The position numbers and the translations under genes are program-made. From Glycomyces sp. YM15 (lineage in GTDB: Bacteria > Actinomycetota > Actinomycetes > Mycobacteriales > Micromonosporaceae): 64,000 nt of DNA. The DNA lies in the NCBI RefSeq assembly GCF_016918015.1, contig NZ_JAERMK010000021.1:47305-111304 (forward strand), given 5' to 3'. This document shows, piece after piece, positions 34,496 to 43,457 of this stretch (the stretch's first letter is position 1; each line of letters starts with the position of its first letter). Below the pieces are notes generated by a model that did no database searches, was not told the origin of the DNA, and was given only the letters and a program-made list of their open reading frames with translations.

Positions 34496-35332
34496 ATGGC
34501 GGACGAAGATTTCCTGGCGCGCAGTTACGAAGCATTCGCGCAGGTTGAAGAGGAATACAAGGAACTCCTGGATCAGAGCCTCAGCCCTCGAGGTCCCAGC
34601 ATGCTCTATGAGGTTGCGGCGCGGCTCGGGCTCGAACCGGGCTCGGACGCTCTCGATGTCGGATGCGGCGAAGGCCGGCACACTCTTGAACTGGCGCAAC
34701 GCTTTGGCTGGCGGATTCGTGGCATCGACCCGGTTCAACGTCACATCGACATTGCCCGGAAGGACCTTGCCGACCGCGCTCAGGCTCAACCAGAACTGGA
34801 AGACGCGGTGTCCTTCGACCTCGGGAGAGCCGAGTCGCTTCCGATCGCTGACGACTCGATGAGCTTGATCTGGTGTCGCGACGTGTTGGTCCACGTCGAC
34901 GCCCTTCCTACCGCATTCGCCGAGTTTCGCCGGGCACTGGTCCCTGGAGGCCGGGCGTTGGTCTACCAGATGTTCTGCACGGACAGGATCGAGCCGCGCG
35001 AGGCAGCTTGGCTGCTGCCGACGATGGGATGCGTCGAGCAGAACATGCGGCCGAACTTCGCAGAAGCCGCGATGCACGCTGCCGGACTGCAGATCGATGA
35101 GTGCCACGTTCTCGGAACTGAATGGGGCCAATACGGCGAGGAACATTCGGGCAAAGGCAGCAGGAATCTGCTCCACGCTGCCCGGCTCCTGAGCGACCCA
35201 GACCGCTACATCCAGCGGTTCGGCGACGACAACTATCAGATCGCGCTCGGTGACTGCCTTTGGCATGTCTACCGGCTCATCGGCAAGCTCAGCGATCGCA
35301 TCTACGTACTCTCGCGCCCCATTGAATCTTGA
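34496..35332 (+). CDS. Element cargo: SAM-dependent methyltransferase (Methyltransf_11 type)
   Basis: The product has 278 residues from ATG 34496. ALDVGCGEGRHTLELAQRFG (~53-72) is motif I, DLGRAESLPIADDSMSLIW motif II-III, and LVPGGRALVYQM motif IV-V. It is a class I small-molecule or protein methyltransferase whose substrate cannot be read. It is the last gene before the right terminal repeat, so it is cargo of the element. Confidence 0.85.
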   Translation: MADEDFLARSYEAFAQVEEEYKELLDQSLSPRGPSMLYEVAARLGLEPGSDALDVGCGEGRHTLELAQRFGWRIRGIDPVQRHIDIARKDLADRAQAQPELEDAVSFDLGRAESLPIADDSMSLIWCRDVLVHVDALPTAFAEFRRALVPGGRALVYQMFCTDRIEPREAAWLLPTMGCVEQNMRPNFAEAAMHAAGLQIDECHVLGTEWGQYGEEHSGKGSRNLLHAARLLSDPDRYIQRFGDDNYQIALGDCLWHVYRLIGKLSDRIYVLSRPIES

Positions 35333-35369
35333 GCCGCGACGTCACCGGACATGTCTCATGCCGGGATAA

Positions 35370-35561
35370 CGTGCGTACCTCAACAAGAAGCTCGACCGAG
35401 CGAGTCATGGCGAAGCGCCCGCCGGGCCCAAGTTGAACCAAGCCGAAGGCGTCGTCGTTGCCGAACTGCTCGACGTGCTCGCCGCCGTGTACCCCGGCGA
35501 AGACCTCGGCCGTCTCGCCCGAGCGATGGCCGTCCGCCTGTACGACCGCTCTGGAATCTGA
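35370..35561 (+). pseudogene. 3' part of the small gene interrupted by the Tn554-like element
   Basis: From 35370 the frame reads AYLNKKLDRASHGEAPAGP, then VVVAELLDVLAAVYPGEDL and LARAMAVRLYDRSGI, ending TGA 35559-35561. There is no start, and an in-frame TAA at 35367-35369 lies within the element end. It continues the fragment at 26952-27029. The C-terminal helices suggest a small soluble phage protein. The next gene starts 19 bases later, consistent with the original operon. Confidence 0.7.
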
Positions 35562-35580
35562 ACCCTCATGGAAGGCCGCC

Positions 35581-36189
35581 ATGTCAGACCTGAACGACTC
35601 CGAAGAACGTCTCGCCGGCGAACTCCTCGCACTCATCGACTTCACCTCCCGCGTCCTCCACACGACGCACGGGACCGAATATCAGCATCAGAAGACCGGT
35701 CAAGTTGCTCGAGCTGCCGAACAGTTCCGGCTCAAACTCGGTGGTGACCAGTGGGAAGCCCTCCCGGACCCGATCGACCAGGACAAAGTTGAAGCGTTCG
35801 TTGCCGCGAACTCACAAAAGTACGCACTCGGCCGGGCCCTGTACCCAGGTGGCAAGCCACGAGCGATCGTCCCCCTTACGGGGTTCGAGCGTGTGTTCGC
35901 CACCGAGACCGTCGAGCGGGCCATGGTCGCCCTCGGGTGCAACAAGCAGGGCAAGCCATGGCCGGAATGGTCCGAGCATGAATGGGTTGCCGTAGCGATC
36001 GTCCTCGGAGACGACGACCGGCTGGCGAAAGCACACTTCCACAACATGCTCGGCCCCGTTCGTACTGTAGGTGCCGCCATCGGTGTCCGCTACGCCTGCG
36101 TCATCGACGCAGAGCCCCTGTTCAACACCATCCGCGCCGACCTCGACGCCCAACTGTGGGCCAAGGACTGGATGCGCATGTGCTTGTAG
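35581..36189 (+). CDS. Hypothetical protein, paralogue of the gene at 26170
   Basis: The product has 202 residues with GGAAGG upstream of the ATG. The C-terminal half matches the product at 26170 (FATETVERAMVALG; WSEHEWVAVAIVLGDD). The N-terminal half has EERLAGELLALIDFTSRVLHTTHGTEYQHQKTGQ, resembling helical small phage proteins. It resumes the operon broken by the element. Function unknown. Confidence 0.65.
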   Translation: MSDLNDSEERLAGELLALIDFTSRVLHTTHGTEYQHQKTGQVARAAEQFRLKLGGDQWEALPDPIDQDKVEAFVAANSQKYALGRALYPGGKPRAIVPLTGFERVFATETVERAMVALGCNKQGKPWPEWSEHEWVAVAIVLGDDDRLAKAHFHNMLGPVRTVGAAIGVRYACVIDAEPLFNTIRADLDAQLWAKDWMRMCL

Positions 36190-36208
36190 CCCTGCGCAGG
36201 TAGGGCCC

Positions 36209-37468
36209 TCACCACACGAGTTGCGTCGGTGCGGGAGCACGCCGGCGCACGCGCCACGGCTGGACCAGTTTGGAAGCGGGCGCGTCGAGCCGCAACCGAT
36301 GCTCTCCAGCGGGGAAGCGCTCGTCGAACTCGACCGCCATGGCGATCTGGTACATGAGCTCGTACAAGTCCTCCTGGCAGCCCATGCACGCGGGCACCCA
36401 CCAGCCCGGCCCGCCGTACAGCCACAGCGTCGACTTCCCACATTTCGTGCACTGATCGTGGGGCTCGTCGCGGGGCACGATCGTCCACCCTTTCGCGAAC
36501 GCCACCAGAGGAATCGCGCGTTCGGCGTCCTTGCGGAGCACCCAAGCGACCTCGACCGGTTTCAAAGGTGCTTTCGCAATGTCGACACACGGTTCATCCA
36601 GGGCAACGGGAATGACCGTTCCAGCGAGCACGGACCAGATGACGTGATCGAGCGCGACCGGGTGCGCCGCCCGCCAAAGGACGTTGCCGCGGCGGCGGCC
36701 TTTCCACAGCCATGCGGGAACGGTGAGCGGCCCGAGCCGGTCGGGGACCGTACCGGCCGCGAGCAGACGCCTCCACGTCCACGCGGGCCGCTGCTGCGCC
36801 ACCTGGTCCCCTTCGACTTTCGGCGGCGGCTCGAACCGGCCTGGCCTGACCGCATGCAATTCGCCGAGCGGCTTGCGGATGAGGGCCCGTGCCCCGTCGA
36901 CCACCGTCCAGTTCCCGTTCTCGCCGGGATCCAGCAGCAGCGCCGGAACATGCCCGAACCAGCCGGTGCGTCGCAATGTCACCCACACGACTTCGACCCC
37001 TGCCGCCGCGTACCGGTCTGAGCGTTCCTGGATGTCTTTGATGGCGCTGTTCGCCAACTGCACTTCCCACGCGAGACGGCGCCCGCCCGGACCGGTCGCG
37101 AGCACGTCTGCGCGCCAGTTTTCCCCGGACGCTTCAACTTCGGCCGACCAGCCTGGAACGGTCCGAGTCAACACCGCCAAGTGACGTTTCAGCTGGAAAT
37201 GCTCCTCACTCTCCCCCGCCGAGAGCCAGCAGCCGGACGCTGCCCGATGCCGGAAGAAGAACTGCCGGTACCGGTTCGACGGTGCATGCACCGCGTCGAC
37301 TGGGGCGCGGCAGGACCGGCACGTCAACGGTGCTTCCGTCCGGTGCACGACTTGCCACCATTCGGCGGGGCTGCCAGCGACGAACTCGGTCACGTCCAGG
37401 ACCCCGAGGTCGGCGTGCAGGGCTGTCAACGCCATCGCGTGTTCCGGCACCGCATCAACCTGGCACAT
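36209..37468 (-). CDS. CoiA-like competence/nuclease protein
   Basis: The product has 419 residues; the ATG at 37468 or one 12 codons later could start it. LTCRSCRAPVDAVHAP is the N-terminal zinc-ribbon typical of CoiA, followed by FRHRAASGCW, SEEHFQLKRHLAVL, then WRADVLATGPG and LAWEVQLANSAIKDIQERSDRY, which carry the Glu, Asp and ExQ residues of a PD-(D/E)xK nuclease. A C-terminal CTKCGKSTLWLYGGPGWWVPACMGC adds a second metal site. CoiA promotes recombination of incoming DNA; phage and plasmid copies are common in actinomycetes. Confidence 0.75.
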   Translation of the reverse strand: MCQVDAVPEHAMALTALHADLGVLDVTEFVAGSPAEWWQVVHRTEAPLTCRSCRAPVDAVHAPSNRYRQFFFRHRAASGCWLSAGESEEHFQLKRHLAVLTRTVPGWSAEVEASGENWRADVLATGPGGRRLAWEVQLANSAIKDIQERSDRYAAAGVEVVWVTLRRTGWFGHVPALLLDPGENGNWTVVDGARALIRKPLGELHAVRPGRFEPPPKVEGDQVAQQRPAWTWRRLLAAGTVPDRLGPLTVPAWLWKGRRRGNVLWRAAHPVALDHVIWSVLAGTVIPVALDEPCVDIAKAPLKPVEVAWVLRKDAERAIPLVAFAKGWTIVPRDEPHDQCTKCGKSTLWLYGGPGWWVPACMGCQEDLYELMYQIAMAVEFDERFPAGEHRLRLDAPASKLVQPWRVRRRAPAPTQLVW

Positions 37469-37690
37469 CGGGCCGCTATGGGGCTGCGAGCCGCCGAACT
37501 CGGAAGGAGAGGCATACGTTCACTGTCGCATATGGCTGGCCTGGTCACATCCTCCACGAAGCGGCGTCATAGCGTGTGGGCGGCATGGGACGCCGCCCAC
37601 ACGCTACATCGCCATGCGCTGGCCCATGCCGAAACGAGGTTCCCGCGGCGCACCCGGCATGGCATGCAATCAAGCCGTTGCCGCGTTCGA

Positions 37691-38662
37691 CTACCGCGAA
37701 GTGAGGTCGTCGCCGTCGATGGGCATCGGGCGCGGCTTGCGGTCGGCCCGTCCCAGCATCTCATCGGCGACATTCTCCCCGATGTTCCTTTGTATATCCT
37801 GGTCGTCGCGAAGGCGGCGAAGATCATCCACTACCTTACGGTTGATGTAAGCGGTTTGCATCCACGATTGCGTACTGTCGACGAGTTTGAGAATGACGAA
37901 GAACATGGGAAGGAGCAGCAGCGTCACGATCCCAAAGCACATCAGTGTCCCGTAGACGCCTTTCGCGTACGGAAGCTGCTTAGCGGCTTTGATCGAGAAT
38001 CTCGTCTGGATGAGCGCGAGTATCAGTGCCACCATGTGCGTAATCGCGTATGGAAGAAGCGCCTGGCAGAATCCGACCTCGCCGACGGAGACCAGAAGGT
38101 TCATGCCCCATGAGTCAATACCATCAACTCCGGTGAGATAGTCTCGCAGGTTTGATCCTTCGTGCAAGAAATCAGGATCGAACATGCCGCTCTCGCCTTT
38201 CACGGCGAGGCCCTTCAGCATGCGCCAAGCGCCTGCGGCGAATGCCACCATGACGATGACGACCAGGCAGCCGGTGAGCGGACTGAGGCGCTCTCGCCGG
38301 TAGAGTTCCATCATCTCCTTCTGCAAGGTTTCTCGATCGTCCTTATATCGTTCCTGGAGTGCCTTTATGGTCGGATTGAACCGGTTCACCTTGGCGCGGC
38401 TCCGGGCGCCGCGCAACTGCATCGGGAGCATCAACAGGCGAAGGAGTATCAGTAGCACGATGGCGGCCAAGAGCACCATGGAAGTGCATGGGGGCGTGGG
38501 GATAAGTGATATTGCTGTAAACGTTCCCTCAAGGCCGTAGGCAAGCACCAACGCCACAGGAGTGGTAATCCATACAAGTAGAGCAAACGGCGCGACGATC
38601 CATCCGAAAAACGTCTTCATCGCATCAAAGAACGGGCCCCACGATTGCATGACGTCGCGCAA
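37691..38662 (-). CDS. YidC/Oxa1-like membrane protein insertase
   Basis: The product has 323 residues. After an N-terminal membrane segment (FGWIVAPFALLVWI) and AAIVLLILLRLLMLPMQLRG, which keeps an Arg inside the membrane groove, comes the cytosolic loop RFNPTIKALQERYKDDRETL then EMMELYRRERLSPLTGC, characteristic of YidC. Three more hydrophobic segments follow. YidC inserts membrane proteins with or without SecYEG. The local base use is less GC-rich than in neighbours, a sign of transfer. Relatives are normally chromosomal, so its presence in a phage-like region is unusual. Confidence 0.85.
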   Translation of the reverse strand: MRDVMQSWGPFFDAMKTFFGWIVAPFALLVWITTPVALVLAYGLEGTFTAISLIPTPPCTSMVLLAAIVLLILLRLLMLPMQLRGARSRAKVNRFNPTIKALQERYKDDRETLQKEMMELYRRERLSPLTGCLVVIVMVAFAAGAWRMLKGLAVKGESGMFDPDFLHEGSNLRDYLTGVDGIDSWGMNLLVSVGEVGFCQALLPYAITHMVALILALIQTRFSIKAAKQLPYAKGVYGTLMCFGIVTLLLLPMFFVILKLVDSTQSWMQTAYINRKVVDDLRRLRDDQDIQRNIGENVADEMLGRADRKPRPMPIDGDDLTSR

Positions 38663-39193
38663 CCGATCGATCGAGCTGTCGATGCCGCGCGTGAACGGGC
38701 TTCGCCCAGTTCGGACTTGCCGGGCGCAGTGGGGGCGGGTGGTTCACATGTTGATCCGCACATTGAGCGGCCTGTCTCGCTTGAGGGCGGTGCACCTGTA
38801 CAGGAGTTGGTGCGTTGAGGGGTTGCAGCGGACTTCCGGGGAGCGGGGGCGACGTGCGGGACTCAGGAGTAAGGATTCCTGATTGCGCACTGGTGTTGCG
38901 AGGTCACCGAGGCCGCACGTCGCATCATTGCACAATCGACCGACTCGCGCGTCCCCCGAACGGTGCACGCTGCCTCCGTGAACCCGTACCTCCCGACCCG
39001 TAGGGGATGTCGGTCCCCTCGTTTACGATTACCGACATGGGCCTTTGCGCAGGCCCGTGCCCTAGCAGGGGCCGTCCACGCCGGACCTGCGTCGAGGCCA
39101 AGCCGTCACTGACGCAGCGCCAACAGAGTAAGGCCGCTGTATTGCCGATTCGATGTCGCGGCCGGGCGTGGAACGGTCGAGAACAGGAACCCG
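38663..39193. promoter_or_regulatory. Divergent intergenic region with short hairpins
   Basis: No gene is supported across these 531 bases. It separates leftward yidC-like and rightward 39194 genes, so divergent promoters are expected. Short hairpins are visible, including GGGCCT/AGGCCC around 39039-39056 and CAGGA/TCCTG around 38866-38883. The sequence from 38990 contains TTTACGATTACCGACATGGG, from which a short forward frame opens, but its composition looks non-coding. Confidence 0.35.
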
Positions 39194-40000
39194 ATGTCGA
39201 ACACCACTCGTGCCACAGACCGCACAGTGAAGGCATTCCAAGCCCGCCATGGCCTCCCGTACATGGAAGCCCGCCGTGCCCACGCAGCGCTCGCGCACAC
39301 CCTCGCCGACCCCACCCCAGCCGACATCGCCGCAGCCCTCCGTGCCTTCATCGACGACCTCGCCGCTTTCACCGATCTGGACCGGGCGGACTTCGGCAGA
39401 CTCCCGGACCGCCCCGCCCGATTCGCAGAGCACTTCGAACGCGGCCGCGAACTCGCCCGCGAGGCCCTGGCCCACCTCGACGCCGGCGACGTCCTAGCGA
39501 CGGCCGAGCGCATGAGCGGAGGCGGCAAGCATCTCTCGTACGCACATCGGTTCTTGGACCGAGCCGCGAATCGGTTCCAACGGCAGGTGGCCCGATTCTG
39601 GGCAGTCACGCGGCAAGCCAACGCGGTCGCGTCCGGGACGTGCCTGCTCGGGCTCGGCTCGGAGCGGCGCTGCACCGGAACCGCGCGCGTTCGGCTTGTC
39701 ATCTGGTACCCCGGGGACCTTCGCCCGCACCCGTCCGAATCAGGATGCGTCGGCCACACCGCCGCAACGCGTGACTCGTACGACCTGCGGGTCGTTGATG
39801 TGCAAGTGGAAGGACTCGACCAGGAAGCGGTCCGTGAGGTGTACCAGCTCGGCCGTGAACACTCCAGACGCCGGTCAGGCGGCTACGGCGACTTCGGCAA
39901 CGTGGCCTGCGGGCACCCCATGGCCCGGTTCTGCCACGGCTGCAGCACCTGCAAAGTCTGCGACGCCTGCTACTGCAATGAAGGAATCGAGGAAGCATGA
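39194..40000 (+). CDS. Hypothetical protein with C-terminal Cys cluster
   Basis: The product has 268 residues. The N-terminal half is helical (VKAFQARHGLPYMEARRAHAAL; FAEHFERGRELAREALAHLDAGD). The C-terminus ends CGHPMARFCHGCSTCKVCDACYCNEG, with seven cysteines in 26 residues, a very dense metal-binding tail. Its stop overlaps the ATG of the DnaQ-like gene (ATGA), so the two are coupled and may act together on nucleic acid. Confidence 0.6.
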   Translation: MSNTTRATDRTVKAFQARHGLPYMEARRAHAALAHTLADPTPADIAAALRAFIDDLAAFTDLDRADFGRLPDRPARFAEHFERGRELAREALAHLDAGDVLATAERMSGGGKHLSYAHRFLDRAANRFQRQVARFWAVTRQANAVASGTCLLGLGSERRCTGTARVRLVIWYPGDLRPHPSESGCVGHTAATRDSYDLRVVDVQVEGLDQEAVREVYQLGREHSRRRSGGYGDFGNVACGHPMARFCHGCSTCKVCDACYCNEGIEEA

Positions 40001-41013
40001 TCGGCAGCGACACCGAGACCAGCGTGACCGTCGAGAGCTGGCAGACGACCGATGACGGCCTCCCGGTCTTCCACACCCGGTACGGACCCCCAGTTCCGAA
40101 GACTTGGTGCACCCGGCGGCAGTTGCGCGCCAAAGGCCTCTCGACCGCAGGCCTCAAACCCGTCGGGCTCTTGAAGAACTCGTACAACGTCTACGCCGAC
40201 CTGTTCGACCCCGCGGGCGCCCGGCCTGTCCGCGCGCTGACCGAGCGGCAGCAGGCTGCGCTCGCCGCGGGCCGGCAGCGGCTGTACGAGCAACGGTTCT
40301 GCGAGACGTGCACCGAATGTGGGAAGCTCGTCGACTCGTACCAGATATGCGAGACCGACACCGCGACATGCTGCCCCGACTGCGTTCCGAAGGTGATGGA
40401 CCGCGAAGCGCGAGAGCATCAGGCCATGCTCGCCGCCGACCGCGCTGAAGCCGCCGCGTGGGCGGCCACCGTCCTCGCCGACCCAACGGCGGTCGTCCTC
40501 GACACGGAGACCACGAGTCTCGACGGATTCGCCGTCGAAATCGCCGTCGTCGAGGTCGCCAGCGGCACCGTCCTGTTCGACCGGCGGCTCAACCCGGGTG
40601 AGCCGATCAGCGAAGGCGCCAGGCAGATCCACGGCATCAGCGACGCCGATGTGGCTGACTGCCCGAGCTTCGCTGCTGTCGCTGGAGAGCTCGCGGCAGT
40701 GCTCCGCGGCCGCCGGGTGGTCATCTACAACGCCGATTTCGACCTTGGCGTGCTCGCCCGAGAAGCCCGCCGGGCCTCGGCCGCCGACCAGACCAGGGAA
40801 ACGCTGTGGGCCGAGTTGCGAGGCATTGATGCTGAATGCGCGATGATGCACCGATCCGCGTGGGTAGGCAACTGGCACGACTACTGGAAGAACTACTCGT
40901 GGGTGCCGCTCGGTGGCGGCCACGACGCCCAAGGTGACTGCTTGGCCGTGATCGAGCGGATTCGCGAAATGGCGGCCGACGTCAAACGCGATGCTGACAC
41001 CCGGTCTGCATGA
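39997..41013 (+). CDS. DnaQ-like 3'-5' exonuclease (DEDDh) with N-terminal zinc region
   Basis: The product has 338 residues. The C-terminal domain has all exonuclease motifs: AVVLDTETTSLDG (~165-177), VVIYNADFDLGVLA (~242-255), and GGHDAQGDCLAVIERI (~305-320), giving Asp-Glu-Asp-Asp and the catalytic His of the DEDDh class. The N-terminal 110 residues contain FCETCTECGKLVDSYQICETDTATCCPDC, probably zinc-binding, and an HTH-like opening (TRRQLRAKGLSTAGLK). It probably trims DNA ends or proofreads for a phage polymerase. Confidence 0.88.
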   Translation: MIGSDTETSVTVESWQTTDDGLPVFHTRYGPPVPKTWCTRRQLRAKGLSTAGLKPVGLLKNSYNVYADLFDPAGARPVRALTERQQAALAAGRQRLYEQRFCETCTECGKLVDSYQICETDTATCCPDCVPKVMDREAREHQAMLAADRAEAAAWAATVLADPTAVVLDTETTSLDGFAVEIAVVEVASGTVLFDRRLNPGEPISEGARQIHGISDADVADCPSFAAVAGELAAVLRGRRVVIYNADFDLGVLAREARRASAADQTRETLWAELRGIDAECAMMHRSAWVGNWHDYWKNYSWVPLGGGHDAQGDCLAVIERIREMAADVKRDADTRSA

Positions 41014-41098
41014 CCGCGTTACGTACTCCGCTGCCTGACTGCGTGAATGAGCGGCGTTGCGGGTCGCCGCGGCGACAGGGCTTTGCGATACTCACGCC

Positions 41099-41842
41099 AT
41101 GACGGACGCATACGGTTCCGCCGGACCTGACTCGACCTGGATCGAAGGCGTGCTGGATCCGGACATGTTCCGGTACGCGCTTCTGTTTCCGTTGACGCCG
41201 CACGAATGCTGGATCGACGCGGAATGCCCGGAACAGTGCATGCGAGGGCTGGAGGGTTGCTCGGCATGCGCATGTACCGACTGCCCGGTCGACTTCACGC
41301 CCCGCATGGCGCACCTGATCGACATCGGCCTGGCTGTCATCGCCGACTACGCGGCGGCTGACCTCGCACAGCACGGCGACCGGCCGATTCGGGAGGACAC
41401 CGACGAACTCTGGAGGTTTTTCGACCAACTGCCGAAGCTGACATGGGGCATGAACGGAGCCTGGCGGCAGCGGTTCGTCGAGAGTGTCCGCTTCCTCGCT
41501 GACGACGTTGCGTACGGCAGGTGGCCGAAGCCAAGGAACAACGCTGAGGAAATCGCCATGCACCTCGCGATCGACTACGCGAAGAGCCTCTCCGAGGACG
41601 GGCTCGAGGAAGTCTGGCCCGAACACGAGCAGCTGCCGCGAGCCCCCGGTGACTATGACTTCGAAGTCTTCATGACTGTGCTGCTTCAGGACACCGACAT
41701 CTTGTTCCTGTACGACGACGAGACCGAGGCGTTCGCTGACCCGGCGCATCCAACGAACCGCGCCATGGCCATCGGGGACCTCCGCCCCGTGAGCTGGTTC
41801 GACTACTTCGCCAACGTCGAACCCCGCCCGCCAGCATCGTAG
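41099..41842 (+). CDS. Hypothetical protein
   Basis: The product has 247 residues from ATG 41099. An N-terminal Cys-rich stretch (CWIDAECPEQCMRGLEGCSACACTDCPVDF) suggests metal binding, and the remainder is helical and acidic (FDYFANVEP at the end). DDVAYGRWPKPRNNAEEIAMHLAID looks like a conserved core of a soluble actinomycete protein. Not recognised. Confidence 0.6.
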   Translation: MTDAYGSAGPDSTWIEGVLDPDMFRYALLFPLTPHECWIDAECPEQCMRGLEGCSACACTDCPVDFTPRMAHLIDIGLAVIADYAAADLAQHGDRPIREDTDELWRFFDQLPKLTWGMNGAWRQRFVESVRFLADDVAYGRWPKPRNNAEEIAMHLAIDYAKSLSEDGLEEVWPEHEQLPRAPGDYDFEVFMTVLLQDTDILFLYDDETEAFADPAHPTNRAMAIGDLRPVSWFDYFANVEPRPPAS

Positions 41843-41927
41843 GTTGGGCGACGAAGCTCAGCGAAGCCGAGCCCGGACCCACGGATGATCTCGCGTCGGA
41901 TCCTAATGCATAGGCTTGGCATCCTCA

Positions 41928-41945
41928 CTTCTCCAAACAGAGAAG
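41928..41945 (-). repeat. Short hairpin at the right end of the IS605/IS1341-type element
   Basis: CTTCTC and GAGAAG form a perfect six-base stem with a six-base loop, 9 bases past the tnpB stop. IS200/IS605-type elements carry such subterminal hairpins, and the omega RNA of TnpB normally covers this end. The position is right, but sequence alone does not prove the element boundary. Confidence 0.4.
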
Positions 41946-41953
41946 GTTTCCGG

Positions 41954-43233
41954 CTACCGTGCAGCTGAAGCGGCACGGGTACGGTCGGGTTCCTCGTTCT
42001 TCCCCTTGCGGGACTTTCCAGGTCTGCCAGGTTTCCCTGGTCTGACGTCCTGTCCGGAGGCGTTTTTCGTCTCCGCCTGCCCGGCGGCGACCTCATGCTG
42101 TGAGCTCAGGAGCCGTTGTCCCTCGCGGCGAATGTTGATTTCCGCGTTCTGGTCGCGGTCGTGAACGGCCCCGCACCCGCACTCCCACTTGCGGATCTGA
42201 GCCCTTCGAACCCTTTCGGGCCTGCGAGCACACCGCAGTTGGAGCACATCTGGGTCGAAGGGAAGAAGCGATCCACCTTCACGAACGTTCGCCCGGTGCG
42301 TGCGGCTTTCGCTTCGAGTCGGGTCAGGAACATGCCGAACGCGGCATCGTGCATGGATTTGGCCACCCGGCCCCGGTCGAGACCACCGACTGCGAGATCT
42401 TCAACGTAGAGCGCTTGGTTTTCGCGCACCAGCATGAGGACCTGTTTGTCCAGCCAGTCATCCCGACGGTTCTTGACTTGCTCGTGAATCTTCGCCACTT
42501 TGAGTCGGGCCTTCGCCCGGTTCGCGCTTCCTTTCTCCTTGCGTGACAGCGCTCGCTGCGCTTTTTTCAGCTTCCGTTCCATCTGCCGGAAGAACTTCGG
42601 TGACTCGATCGCGCGACCGCCGCGGAGCACCGCGAAGTCTTTCAGTCCGAGGTCAATGCCTGTTTCCGCGTCCACGTCTGTCAGTGGCTCGAGAAGGTCA
42701 GTCGATTCGTCGATGTTGACCACGAAGCTCGCGAAGTACTTCCCCGTGCGTGTTCTGATGACCGTCACTGAACTCGGTGGAGCTGGCAGTTCGCGAGACC
42801 AGGCGACCTCCAGGTGACCGACTCGAGCGACGTACAACGTGCCCTTTCGCGTATTGAACGACGCTCTCGTGAACCTGGCAGTCTGCGTACCCGATCGTCG
42901 CTTGAATTTGGGTGGGCCAACGCGCTTGCCAGCCCGCTTCCCTTTCATTGACTCGAAGAAGTTCCGATATGCGTCGTGGCAGTCTCGCAGCGCTTGCTGA
43001 AGCGGCACGGTGGCGACGTCAGCCAGCCAAGCCCGTTCCGGTGTTCGCTTCGCCTTTGTGATGAGGAGCTTGTCGAGCTCCGCTGTGGTCGGGTACGGGA
43101 GACCTGCAGCGAATGCGGTGGTCCTGGCTGCGACTGCGTCGTTGTACACGGTGCGAACACACCCAAACAGGCGCGCCAACGTCTGACGTTGGGGCCTGGT
43201 CGGGTAAATCCGGTACCGGTACCGAAGGTGCAC
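41954..43233 (-). pseudogene. tnpB: TnpB (IS200/IS605 family RNA-guided nuclease) with a frameshift
   Basis: The start is the GTG at 43233, giving HLRYRYRIYPTRPQRQTL, the standard TnpB opening. RuvC residues are TGIDLGLKD and [11 protein letters not shown] in the first frame and [10 protein letters not shown] in a second frame that ends at 41954. The frame changes near 42195-42210, inside the zinc finger ([15 protein letters not shown] continues as [15 protein letters not shown]). As read, the first frame ends at 42106 with a wrong tail and lacks the last catalytic Asp, so the copy is inactive unless shifting occurs. No tnpA lies beside it. Confidence 0.85.
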
Positions 43234-43417
43234 AGGGAGAACGATATCGCTCGCCACCGTCCTCGAGTTGCCTGAGACAGACGATTTCGACAGCCTCGCG
43301 CGCAGGCGAAATTGCTGGAACGCCCTGTGCCGCTTCGTTAACGACAGCGGCGGTGGTGGAAGGGTCCGGCTTCCCCGATCCTCCGCGTTCACCCGAACGG
43401 AGGATCAGTGCGGTGCT

Positions 43418-43449
43418 CGCGGGCCAGCGTCTAATGACCCTGGCCCGCG
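43418..43449 (-). terminator. Hairpin downstream of the gene at 43458
   Basis: CGCGGGCCAG (43418-43427) and its complement at 43440-43449 form a perfect 10-base stem with a 12-base loop, just past the leftward gene's stop. No T-run follows in the leftward direction, so it is a weak or factor-dependent terminator, or an RNA-stability hairpin. Confidence 0.55.
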
Positions 43450-43457
43450 CGGCCTGG

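Larger units (their letters stand above)
27030..35370. mobile_element. Tn554-like element with three tyrosine recombinases and cargo
   Basis: The element carries three consecutive overlapping tyrosine recombinase genes, a short HTH/coiled-coil gene, and cargo on both sides (a 145-residue protein and a histidine phosphatase on the left, a methyltransferase on the right). The ends form an imperfect inverted repeat: GTTCTGCGGTTTGAG at 27030 against GTTATCCCGGCATGAG read inward from 35370. A near-identical end occurs at 63875. It splits a small phage gene whose halves lie at 26952 and 35370. Boundaries are accurate to a few bases only, since such recombinases leave short crossover sequences. No target duplication is evident. 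Confidence 0.85.

Noticed and set aside
38925..39236. Leftward 103-codon frame in the 38.7-39.2 kb gap
   Set aside because: Cys/Arg/Ser-rich composition with no ribosome site; it overlaps the start of the 39194 gene and looks non-coding.
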